Part shown: in pieces, positions 49,962-60,175 of the stretch
How positions within the stretch are numbered: position 1 is the stretch's first letter
Layout of the letters: the number at the start of each line of letters is the position of its first letter
Assembly: GCF_964355755.1 (NCBI RefSeq)
Contig: NC_092675.1
Span: 2,762,312-2,826,311, forward strand
Source of the DNA: Antedon mediterranea
Lineage: Eukaryota; Echinodermata; Crinoidea; Comatulida; Antedonidae
DNA length: 64,000 bases
Direction of reading: 5' to 3'
Translations under genes and position numbers: made by a program
Notes under the pieces: model-generated
Seen by the model: the letters and a program-made list of their open reading frames with translations, nothing else
Told to the model about the DNA's origin: nothing
The model's database searches: none

Positions 49962-50677
49962 ATGTCAAAGGTATCAGCAATAATTTGTATCACTCTTATT
50001 GCATCTATGGCAATCCAACCATCTGAAGCAGGTAAGGCCCTACCTAATAAGTCAGCTTTAGGCCTATATCAAAAGAGTCCTGTTCGCTAACTTTCTGGAT
50101 CCGCACCTGGTACCATTCCGGTCTCCTGAGTATGGCTGCGTTTTCTTGGACTGGATGGAATTTTCCCATTATTACTCATCAGATCTGATCTGAACATTCT
50201 CTTTCAATCACTAGGACTAGGTTTTATTTTGAGGGAAAGTTGTTATTTCTTTAATTATTATTGGATTGGATAGTGGTATATTGGAAGAATGAACAGTTAA
50301 TTAATTTACACGACTTATAATCAGAAATATCGCCTTTATAAATGACACAAAATCGCTTGAATTATTTGATAAAGGATAAATATGTCTTTCTCTTATTGCT
50401 ATCTATAGGAGTCGGTCACTGGATAGCAGGAGCTGCCCTAGGGGTAACCGCTATTGCCTTTGCCCCAGCGGCATTAGGATTTGGGGCACTAGGAATTGCG
50501 TCCGGGTCTACAGCAGCCGGAATGATGTCAGCTTCGGCTATTGCTAGTGGCGGTGGTGTAGCAGCCGGAGGCGTAGTGGCTACAATGCAGTCTATTGGAG
50601 CTGCTGGGGCATCGTATGGTGCTTATGCGACTGCCGCTGCTGCAGGAGGCGCTGCAGCAGATTACCTCGCCAAATAA
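49962..50677 (+). CDS. IFI6/IFI27-like secreted small protein, copy 3
   Basis: Exons 49962-50031 and 50409-50677, in phase, 112 residues. Signal peptide as in copies 1 and 2. Mature part more diverged: [60 protein letters not shown], ending ADYLAK. The splice acceptor CTATAG differs slightly from TTATAG of copies 1 and 2. All substitutions keep the small-residue character, consistent with selection for a membrane-inserting sequence. Confidence 0.87.
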
Positions 50678-51023
50678 GAATAAGATTAAAGATACGCAAG
50701 TTGATAATTGCGTAAAGCGTTGCATCGCACAAATTTAATTTAAAGTTGTTACTCGTTTGTTTCCATTAGTTTGATCATGGAGGAATTATAGCTTCTATGG
50801 TCTGATCATTATTTAATACTTTTCTGAGTGTGTTAATGATATTGCTCGCTAAAAGTGCTTGAATTTACTTAAAAGCTACTAAACAATAGTCAATATAATA
50901 TCGGTTGATGGTTTATATGGAGAAAATCAATAAAATGATTTAAAGTCTGCGCACTCACTCGGTACATACCACATAGTGCAGTTATTAATTGATTTGATTT
51001 TTGAATTATTATTATTATTAGTT

Positions 51024-52095
51024 GTGAAGTACTACTTTTTTTTTTCTTTTTTTTTATCTTTTGTGGTTAACTACCACCTTTATTCAACAATTACAGAATC
51101 TCGTATATATATTTACATTATTTTCTGCATATTTTTTTGTTATGTTATCTATTAAAAAATATATTGCATGTTTAATGAAAAAAGCTGTTTAGTTATGAAA
51201 CGTTTGTTAACTTATTTATCATAATTTGTGTATCTTTCAGTTTATATATTTGTATTTGATTTGCCCTTTAGGGAAATGCTTAACAGTAGGCCTAGTATAC
51301 CATGCTGTCACAAGAAATGGCACTAACAAAATTGAAACATATGTTGGACTGACAGAAAATACATTTAAGTGTAGATACAATGGGCATACAAGCTCATTCT
51401 GTAATGAAAAGTATAAAAATAGTACAGCGCTTAGCTAACATGTTTGGAAACTAAAGATGACAACATTACATATAATATTAAATGGCGAGTATTAGCCAAA
51501 TGTAAGCCTTATTCCAATATAAGTAAACGCTGCAAACTATGTCTGCAAGAGAAATATTTCATTATATTTAAGCCAGATATTTGCTCTCTTAGTCAAAGAA
51601 ACGAATTATTTAGCACATGCAGACACAGAAGAAAATTCTTATTGAGATATAAAGGTTACTAATTAAAGACACTTATTGATAAATAGAACAGTTGAGTATA
51701 CAACTATTGTTTTGTTGCTTGCATATATTAACTATAAACAGCCGCTTCTAATTACTTAGAGCCTAACACTTGAAGATTGAGGAGGTATTTTATCTCTCTC
51801 ATGAAACAGTTTGTAGTGTTAATAAATATGTTGAATTATTAACCTGAGTCTTGATTTTTTTCATTCATATTTGTATATGTATATAATATCAATACATTCA
51901 CACGTATATATAGAAATACATACTACATATATCAAACATATATATACATACACATACCTACACAATATATACACATATGCATAAAATTAACATTAAAACC
52001 AAGAACGATAAAAAATATACACAAATATAATACATTAGACCTATTATACACGGGCATAAAAAAACCTATAAAGTACCTGTGAAGTACCCTACTTT
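51024..52095 (+). mobile_element. Penelope-like element remnant (GIY-YIG endonuclease part)
   Basis: About 51274-51663 encodes a GIY-YIG-type domain as found at the end of Penelope-like retroelements: [34 protein letters not shown], then [14 protein letters not shown] and [13 protein letters not shown]. An in-frame TAA after NSTALS and a one-base deletion nine codons later break it, and no reverse transcriptase precedes it, so it is 5'-truncated and dead. A direct repeat (GTGAAGTACTACTTT at 51024, GTGAAGTACCCTACTTT at 52079) flanks the insertion; the empty site is near 42772 in the copy 1 flank. Confidence 0.85.
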
Positions 52096-52359
52096 AATAA
52101 GGTGTGTAATGTACGTAACTGCCAACTGGGTATAGCAACAAACACATGAGCGTAACTGATGATGCTACTATAAACACAAACTGAAGAAAGTATTACAAAG
52201 CTATAAGGTGTATTTGAAAAAATGTAAATAATGCATTTCTCATGTAAGAAGAATTATTGAAATTATTAAAACGGATGACAATATTTCAAATGATGGTTCT
52301 TTATTACGATTACATCTTCAAGGATTCAATAACTATACTCTATAATATCACGGGTATTA

Positions 52360-52497
52360 CCTGTACCTTTCCATTACGGTTACCGATGAGAGCGACAGGA
52401 TCTCCGTCGATTCACCATTGTTTTTCTGAAATTCGAACACATCTTTGGAGTAGCTGCTTTGCTTCAATAAAACTCTGTTTACTTGTAATCCAATAAG
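52360..52497 (-). pseudogene. RASL12-like exon fragment after copy 3
   Basis: Second decayed copy of the GTPase exon at 58618-58811, here uninterrupted (GAAGCAAAGCAGCTACTCCA, AAAAACAATGGTGAATCGAC, TAACCGTAATGGAAAGGTAC) and keeping the splice donor side. A one-base deletion shifts the frame, as in the fragment after copy 1, so the deletion predates the duplication of the two units. Confidence 0.85.
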
Positions 52498-52612
52498 GTT
52501 TTCTGATAATAGGGGTGTTTCCTCTAAATTGGGGATAAAAGCAGTGTTCATAATATTACACCTCGTTAGTGTCCCCTGAATAGGAGTGTCCAAAATTAGG
52601 GCTGTTCATCGT
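52498..52612. mobile_element. Family D fragment
   Basis: TAATAGGGGTGTTTCCTCTA and GTGTCCCCTGAATAGGAGTG match the element at 58880; it sits at the same side of the GTPase exon fragment as in the unit after copy 1. Confidence 0.6.
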
Positions 52613-53408
52613 AAACTCGAAGTAAAGTTTGTGTAACAAGTTATTTTATAGCTTTGGGTCACGATGTTTTCATGTTCATCATCTTCACCTTTCCCACATT
52701 ATTCTCTATTTTAGCATATTAATTATACCTTTCTTTTGTTTTTCTCTTTGCGTGTGCAGTTTATTAAAGGACAACTTTACCGAGAGCCATATTTTGACAC
52801 CGTATTAGGAATGTACAACATATGATTTCAGAACAATCGAAAGATTTACCATATCGCCATGCGCGCGCTCGTCGTACAGTCGTCGTCGCCGTAAATTGCT
52901 ATGACGTCAAGTGTGGCTTAGCAAAATGTACAGGCTGTCTAATAACGATTGTAAATACACAGCCCTCATTGTCCCTTTTTTTAATCGATGTCAGAGATTT
53001 GAAACATAAAACAGATGTCATGTTGGAAAAACCAACTAGGCCTACTATTTACAGAAGCAAATATCGTATGATGGTATTTGTACGAGAGAAATCGATCGTA
53101 AATATCAGATTGAGAGTCTAGGAAAACGTATTCAGACTTCCAGAAAACGTTTGAAATTGCATATCAATTTAACCACTACATCAGAATTTAGCACAGTAAG
53201 TTTTGTAATGTGTTATGGTAGGGTAGGCCTATACATTAATCTCACATTATCTACTAAAAGCCTCAGTTTAAAACGGGCCTGAGAGTAGGCTATATCTGGT
53301 GTGATGGAACTGCTCACGCCGAGCTGGGTGGATACTACAGTATTTGGTTTTGTGAAAAAGCCATGTTAAACAGACGAAGCAACATAACACACATTGTTTT
53401 TCTTGCAG
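52613..53408 (+). promoter_or_regulatory. 5' region of IFI27-like copy 4
   Basis: Diverged from the other 5' blocks. A noncoding exon with TTTAGCACA ending at 53195 before GTAAGTTTTG is recognisable by position and donor. A 99-codon frame at 52822-53121 overlaps this region but resembles no known protein. Intron runs to the acceptor CTTGCAG at 53408. Confidence 0.45.
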
Positions 53409-54262
53409 ATGTCAAAAGTATCGGCAATCATCTTTATTTGTCTCATTGCATCAATCCAACCAGCTCAAGCAGGTAATTATAATGCAATTAAGGCATAGAA
53501 ATATTTTGTTCATGTTAATATTCTGTCTTGAATCTTGGATTATGCATGTCACATTTGGAACTTATCGGCTTAACCGAAAGTGTGCCCAATATTAATAATT
53601 TAGGGAAAAAAACTCGAAAAGAATTTAATGTATTAATGCATCTATAGGTAATTCTTATATTTCTTACTCGACTACCTAATTTCACTTACTAGAAACACTT
53701 AATAAAAATCAAGTAATTTAATGTAAAGATATTCCCGTTTTTAACGACATTTATTCTTGATGTTTATGTCCTTGTGAATATTCATTACAAAAATAACACA
53801 TAGCAAACACCAGGTGTGTTATTTTTGTATTTGGCTGTTAAGGAGTAGTGCTATTTCTATTGTTATAGAAAACGTTGTCATATTTGTGTTTTATAAATTG
53901 TTATTTCGCCAACAATTATCGATAGATTGAACTGTATTTAGTGGGAAGATCTTAAACCGGTTTGTAATTTTATTTCTTTTCATTTTGCTTCAGTACTCCC
54001 CTTGATAGGAGTTGCCTTAGCAGTAGCTGGGGTTGGATTTGGCCCAGCCGCTATTGGGTTTACGACAGCCGGCATTACTGCTGGCTCTGCGGCAGCGGCA
54101 ATGATGTCTGCTTCTGCTATAGCGAGCGGAGGTGGAGTTGTAGCTGGAGGCGTAGTGGCTACACTTCAATCAGTTGGAGCGGCTGGAGTATCCTACGGCA
54201 CTTAGGCTGCTGCTAGTGCAGGAGCAGCTGCAGGGCGTTACATTGAGGGTGAAGATGAGTAA
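53409..54262 (+). pseudogene. IFI6/IFI27-like copy 4 with premature stop
   Basis: Exons 53409-53472 and 53994-54262. Signal peptide is shorter ([21 protein letters not shown]) and the body is the most diverged member: [61 protein letters not shown] at 54203-54205 replaces the tyrosine codon of the other copies; reading past it gives AAASAGAAAGRYIEGEDE and a TAA at 54260, with composition and acidic tail intact. Either a recently disabled gene, a functional shorter protein (85 residues), or a read-through case. The stop removes only the last 18 or so residues, after the conserved core. Confidence 0.75.
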
Positions 54263-55445
54263 AAAATGGAAGGGATTCATCATCAAGCAGCTATGCTTGC
54301 ATTTATTATAGTATTTCATTTTACCGTTTTAAATCTCATAACAACTAGATATTCATGTTAGTATTAATTGTTGCATTATTTTAAGTGCATGACATTATGC
54401 TCATGTGTTTATTATAATACAGGTCCTGTGAAAGACCATTTGAAGACCCTTCTACGTCCACTTACATCGGCCTTTATTTCCGTATTTCTGCGTCCCATGG
54501 GTACGACTCGGGTTACACAATTCCGGATTACTGTCAACTGAGAACTTTTTAGCATAATGCTATTGTTCAACTTTAATAAACACATTAAATACGAAGTTGT
54601 CACCTAAAATAATAAAATAAGATCATAATGTACAGTACCTTCAGTCATCGCTCTTTTTGGTTTCTTGGAGCATTGATTCTTTATCCACGATGATAGAGAT
54701 GAAGATTTTAAATTCATTTCATTTATTTCATTTACTAATAACTTAAATAACGTTTATAAAACTCAAATAAATCTATTTCTGCATTAACATTTTGTTGGTG
54801 GCGCTATTTTTTGGAAAATAAATTTCATTACGTTTATATTTCAGGAAACCTCAGATCTATTTATTTATTTCAATGTTAGGTCGCTTTCTTGTCGATGCTT
54901 TTATTGTAGAACGTAATTTATTTATTTTTCTCTGTTCTGGGTTGACCAACTAGCATAGGTGTTTAGCACCTGTTTGGTCTTTCCGTGCCTCCTTTTATAA
55001 TTGTTTTGTCTTCTTTGTTATGTAGGCCTATATGGCAGAAATTGAATAAATAAAAAAATGTCTGGCAGTAAGTCCATGTATTTCTTATCACACTTATTCG
55101 GGGGGGCTAGGCTCTTATTAAAATCAAATAGATAAGGATAAGACGAATGACAATAAAACATAACAATTGATTTCAAGTGATGGTTATTATTGTTATTATA
55201 CATTTGCAAGGAACAATTGAGATACTTAGGCAGAAATAAGTATTTAACTTACATTTTTGTTTTCCATGCTTCAAGTAACAGTATATCGCGACATGTTTGC
55301 TTTTCATATTCTGCTAAGTATTTACTATATCATCATTTCTTTCATTTATATATTTACTTCAATAAGTAATACAAACTAAATATCAGTCACGTCAATCCAT
55401 CCAAACGTAAAAAACGCATATTCATTCATGATACGTCAAAGAGCA
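54263..55445. other. Downstream of the array, no gene seen
   Basis: AT-rich spacer with no recognised reading frame or repeat family apart from short homopolymer runs. Confidence 0.5.
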
Positions 55446-55629
55446 TTAAGCGTGGTTCCCACTAGCGACGCAACACAAGGACGTAACGCAACGCAAGTGA
55501 ATTGACCAATCACAAGCGATGGCTTATTCGCTTGTGATTGCTAGATGTCTATAACTTCGCTGCCATTGGTTAAAACGCTTGCGTTGCGTTTACGTCCTTG
55601 CGTTACGTCCTAGTGGGAACCAAGCTTTA
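55446..55629. mobile_element. Family C inverted-repeat element
   Basis: GCGTGGTTCCCACTAGCGAC at the left, CTAGTGGGAACCAAGC at the right; subterminal AAGGACGTAACGCAACGCAA and its complement; core CCAATCACAAGCGATGG. Non-coding. Confidence 0.82.
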
Positions 55630-56243
55630 CGTTAAATCACACAGCCCGAATTCGGTGCGGTGCACGGGGAAGACTTCCGGGATGCATTTACCTTTATCGA
55701 CCACACACGTAATAACGTTTTGTACGGAATCCGGATTATTTATCCGGTCACCGGACCGGAATCCGGGCGCAGTGTGAACGTTTTTTTAAGGCATTAATCA
55801 CGTCTTATGTAACGCACATTCGGCTTGACAATAATGTATAACATAGAATGAATAATAACATATATTTCGTAGAACCAAGGCCATCAAATAACAGAACACT
55901 GAGCTCGACTTGCCAAGATAGGATATCGTAACAGATTTGGATCTGCGGTTAGGCTTCGACGAATCCATCATACAAAGCCGTAGACTAGACACAATATTTC
56001 AGATTTTTTCTTTTTTCCCCATGAATTGAAATTATGTTAACCGTTAACCTTCATTTTGACAATGTTGCTAAACATTCATTTTGATTGGCCAATCAAAAAT
56101 CAGTCAAGCGTTTAGGGGAGGAGACTGATAGTGTCGCAACTAGAGGTAAAACCTGTGATCTGGTCGAGCATGGCAGCGTCCTGTTGTTTGATTGCCATGG
56201 TAATAAAGCTAAATCACAAAACAAAGATGAAAGCTCTCGTCTT

Positions 56244-59200
56244 TTAAAATATCTTGAACCCCTTTTTGTTGAATATTTTAAAACTTGTTACAGTCTTTTT
56301 CTGAACTACTTTCGGTGGTTTTGGCGACGGAGACTTTGATCTGTCACCTCGTTCTTTACTACTCGTTGCCGCAGAAGGCGATAATAATAGTTTATCTTCC
56401 GATATAAAAAGTGGTTTTATTGGCATATGTCGCTCGATTTCTCTCTTAATTTCACGAACCATTTTGTGCAACACAATTTCAACATCTTCAAAGTCACCAG
56501 CCGCTGAAACTTCATGATATGCGCATGCGTATTGGGTAGCCAGGATAGTCCCTTCATCTTTACTCACTTGTCTGAAAAGATAATGTTGTACACAATTCGA
56601 ACACAGAAAGAAAACATTAGTGAAAGAACGTCAGTCATCGGTTAGTCAAGGAAGTAGAGGAACTATGGTCAAAGGTTTCCACTGGGGCGCCGCAACGACG
56701 TAAGCGCGCAGCAAGAGATTAATTTGATGGATCGAATGATGGATATCCGAATTACCGCTTGCGATTGATCAATTTCATTACGTTTTGCATACGTCGTTGC
56801 GTTGCGCCCAAGTGTGGGAAAAGCTTGGTTCGCGCAAAGGATCATCATCATCAATTATCAATGACTGTCGAAATTATCTTGCGGTTGCGCTTACGTCCTA
56901 GCGTTGCCTCCAAATGAGAACCAAGCTTCTCATTAATATTAGCAATCACAAACGAGAGTTCGATTGATTAATCGCTTGTGGTCAATTCAAAAACTTGCGC
57001 TGCGCATGTGTACTGCGTTGCGTCATAAAAGGAACCAGTCTTAAGGCGCATCTGTCATATCCTCACTCATTTACGTTGCGTTACGTCCTTGCGTTGCGTC
57101 ACTAGTGGGAACCGAGCTTTAAGAAGGAGCATCTGTCATATCCTAAACATTCATACATCATCATCACCACCACTTTGTATATTGTTGCAATTAGCAATTT
57201 GTGTTAAGTACAATTTTCTGTCATGCGCACAGCGTCTTATTCCCACCGAGTCGACCGGCTTACCTTAGACTTGCCCCAAGTCTGTATTGTTTTTACTCGG
57301 GGTACCCGAGTCTAGGACTTACTCATTTTCTCCTCTCCATCTGGACACTATTGAGTAAAAAGTGCGATTTTTAAAGTACTACTCCTCCCTTATTAGTTGT
57401 AGTATTGAGCTGGGATTTAGCATGAATATACTACAGGGACATGTCCTTAAACCTATAGAGCTGGATTTTTAAATTTCAAACCCGATGCAGCCATATGACG
57501 TCTCGAAGATGGTACCATATAGCCGTATTTGGTAGGTTATTGATGTGTATGTGACGTCACATCCCGTCTTATGACGTCATTACAGCTTCATTTGCTGTAC
57601 CCCGAGTATCGCACATTCGTGCTTTTTAGGTGATCATTTAGAATAAAATGATCACCTATTGTTATTTGTTAATTAATTTGTTTAATTAAGAAGCCACAAT
57701 GTGTGACACACACCACAGTGTTATGTAGTTATATGCGGCTTCTTGGCGTAGTGGTTATCACGTTTGCTTAACACGCAGATGGTACCGGTTCGAGCCCGGG
57801 CTAAACCTTTTTTTTAAACTTTATGGTGAAAAGTACTGTATACGCAATATGATAATTATACAGAGTATATCTTATTTTTATTATTTTTTAAAATAATTAT
57901 TTTGTGTAATCGGTAATTATCACTTTTACACATGTTTATTTTGCTTTGTGCTTATTACCATTTATTTGTAATTTAAATGGGTTAAAAAACTTTCTGTAAC
58001 CCACATTTTTAGTGTAAGAGGTTTCGTAGTGTAGTGGTTGTCAAGTCTGCTTAACACGCAGAAGGTCCCGGTTCGAGCCCTGGCGAAACCTATTTTTTTT
58101 TTAACTTTATGGTGAAATATACTGTATACGTAATATGATATAGAGTATATCTCGTTTTATTACTCGGGGTACCTGAGTCTAGGACTCTCTCATCTTTTCC
58201 TCTTCTTCTTCCATCTGGACACTATTGAGCAAAAAGTGCGATTTATAAAGTACTACTCCTCCCTTATTCATGGTAGTATTGAGCTCAGATTTAGCATGAA
58301 TATACTACAGTGACATTTCCTCAAAGCTATAGAGCCGCATTTTTTAATTTCAAACCGGATGCAGCCATATCACGTCTCGAAGATGGTACCGTATAGCCGT
58401 ATTTGGTAGCGCGGTCTTATGACGTCATTACAGCTTCTTTCGCTGTACCCCGAGTATCGCACACTCGTGCTTGTTTTTTTATTTATTTGTTTTTATTTCG
58501 ACCGCGATTTTTGTCTGAAAATACAAAATACACGTATGAAACGCCATATGTGCAAAAATATTTATATTTTTACTAATATTAAGAAAAAACTCCGTCTGGA
58601 GCCCAGACTAGGCTTACCTGTATCTTTCCATTTCGTTTTTGTTGCCGATGAGGGCGACAGGGATCTCTGTCGATTCACCATTGTTTTTCTGTAATTCGAA
58701 CACATCTTGAAGTAGCTGTTTTGCTTCATTAAAACTCTGTTTACTTGTAATACTGTAGACAACCAAAAGACCATCCGACCAATCCAGGTACCGTTCAATG
58801 TCACGTGCCTCCTATAAAGCAGAATATATAGGCCTACAGTAAAAATTAAGAAGACGCCGCCAGGATCCAAAAATTAGGTTTTCTCATAATAATAGGGGTG
58901 TTTCCTCTAAATAAGGATCGCAGGATATATTACCCCACGTTCGTTTCACGTGAAAGTGTCCTCTTAATAGGGTTGTTCACTGAATAGGAGTGTCCCAAAG
59001 CAAACAATTCGGTAATCACAGAAACCCTCTCCGCTTCGATATCCAATGTTCCTAATTCCTATGCATCGATGGCTTTGTGGCGTGTATATATCGGCCACGA
59101 CATCCAGGAGATGGTTCGCGCAGAATAAAAGGTGTTTTAAGAGGTCTATCTCTATAGTTCCTACGCACAAATACGGAGATGGGAGATTCTTTTACATTTT

Positions 59201-59316
59201 CATGCAATATTTACCAATTGGACCGGCGGCCGGATTACTAACCTGGAAGACTGTGTCGAGAAGCGTAATAAGGACGACCTGGTTATCAACAGTATCTTTT
59301 TTAGTATACGAATCCT
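56244..59316 (-). CDS. RASL12-like small GTPase, 3' exons only
   Basis: Three exons on the minus strand: 59316-59243, 58811-58618, 56571-56244, joining in phase. Segments: DSYTKKDTVDNQVVLITLLD (effector/switch region), then EARDIERYLDWSDGLLVVYS, ALIGNKNEMERYRQVSKDEG, LATQYACAYHEVSAAGDFED and VEIVLHKMVREIKRE, closest to the RASL12/RERG group of unconventional Ras proteins. Switch II reads DTVFQEARD instead of DTAGQE, and the NKxD motif is NKNE, so nucleotide handling may be atypical. The tail is Ser/Pro/Lys-rich and ends KGFKIF with no CAAX box, as in RASL12/RERG. The P-loop exon (GxxxxGKS) should lie upstream, beyond 59316, but was not found in the window. Confidence 0.85.
56675..57121. mobile_element. 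Cluster of family C elements (one whole, one or two partial)
   Basis: GGTTTCCACTGGGGCGCCGC to AAGCTTGGTTCGCG (56675-56835) is one inverted-repeat unit; 56868-56930 and 56945-57121 are partial units ending AGAACCAAGCTT and AGTGGGAACCGAGCTT. They lie in the long intron of the RASL12-like gene. Confidence 0.7.
57295..57607. mobile_element. Family B inverted-repeat element
   Basis: ACTCGGGGTACCCGAGTCTA at the left and GCTGTACCCCGAGT at the right, followed by the shared ATCGCACATTCGTGC. Opposite orientation to the CHAF1A intron copy. Confidence 0.82.
57737..57807 (+). tRNA. tRNA-Val(AAC)-like, probably degraded
   Basis: Has the A-box region GGCGTAGTGGTTATCACG, an anticodon arm TTTGC-TTAACAC-GCAGA with anticodon AAC, and the B-box GGTTCGAGCCC. 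The acceptor arm pairs poorly (GGCTTCT against CTAAACC, three mismatches), so it is likely a pseudogene. It is followed by TTTTTTT, a Pol III-type terminator. Confidence 0.55.
58020..58091 (+). tRNA. tRNA-Val(AAC)-like
   Basis: Acceptor stem GGTTTCG/CGAAACC pairs perfectly; anticodon arm TCTGC-TTAACAC-GCAGA pairs perfectly with anticodon AAC; T arm CCCGG-TTCGAGC-CCTGG has one mismatch; the D stem is weak. A T-run follows directly. About 70 bp of 3' flank (ACTTTATGGTGAAA, ACTGTATACG) is shared with the copy 283 bp upstream, so the two came from a tandem duplication including flanks. Confidence 0.72.
58162..58455. mobile_element. Family B inverted-repeat element
   Basis: ACTCGGGGTACCTGAGTCTA at the left, GCTGTACCCCGAGT at the right, then ATCGCACACTCGTGC. 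Same orientation as the copy at 57295; the tRNA-like pair lies between the two. Confidence 0.82.
58871..58999. mobile_element. Family D element in RASL12-like intron
   Basis: ATAATAGGGGTGTTTCCTCT, GAAAGTGTCCTCTTAATAGG and GAATAGGAGTGTCCCAAAGC mark the family. Fragments of this same neighbourhood accompany the decayed GTPase exons in the array. Confidence 0.65.
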
Positions 59317-59894
59317 CTGAAAAAAAAAATAATAAATTAAGTTTCTTGTAATTGTCAAAAAAAGTAAAAGTCAACGACGCACTGTGGACAATGAGTATCC
59401 TCAATCATAATTCAATTGTTTACAAGCAAATATACCCGCCCACACAGGAGCTATCCTATCCCAGTACAATCATTTCATATCTCATTAGGCCTACCTCACT
59501 CCTCCAACCGGAATGAGGTACTCACGCCCGCCAGTCCACCCCCACCCCAACCGCTAACCGCTAACCACTACCCTCTCCGCTGGGGCGGTTTAATTAGTTT
59601 AATCTAGTACAATTACGGTCACCGTACATAATACTTATACGGATCATTTTCATTGCGTGCGAAATCACTCTGATGACCGTGTATTACAGAGGTGAATGAT
59701 TTGTATATAGAGTATCTTGTCATCTACCGTAATTATTTTTATTGTACGTAGGCAGGACCGGAATATAAACACATAATCAATTTAATAATACGATGTATAT
59801 TCACTCACAATGACATTTGAACGGTGATGTCAGAATTTATAATAACAGCTATCAGTAAAGTGATACATCACCGACAGGATTATAAAAGCATATT

Positions 59895-60175
59895 ATACGT
59901 GGTGCACAACGCAAGGACGTAAGTGCAACGCAAACGAGTTGACCAATGACAAACAACAGTTGTAATAATCCATCGCTTGTGATTGGTCGAATCACTTACG
60001 TTTCGTTACGTCCGTGCGTTGCGTCTGTAGAGTGGGAAACAGACATTAGGGCGGAACGCAAGGACGTAAATGCAACGCAAGTGAGTTGACCAATGACAAG
60101 CGACAACTCGATAATCCATCGCTTGTGATTGGTTAAATTAGGCTACTTGCGTTGCGTCCTAGTCGGAACACCATT
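59895..60175. mobile_element. Two adjacent family C elements
   Basis: Direct tandem of two units: each has CGCAAGGACGTAA, GAGTTGACCAATGACAA and a complement ending TTGCGTTGCGTC near AGTGGGAA or AGTCGGAA. The core ATAATCCATCGCTTGTGATTGG is the same in both. Confidence 0.75.

Noticed and set aside
51226-51662. GIY-YIG-like frames as a host endonuclease gene
   Set aside because: The downstream CKLCLQEK and RHRRKFLL motifs are those of Penelope-like elements, the frame is broken twice, and flanking direct repeats show an insertion.
52822-53121. 99-codon frame upstream of IFI27-like copy 4
   Set aside because: No recognisable domain, overlaps the presumed noncoding exon region and has no counterpart in other units.
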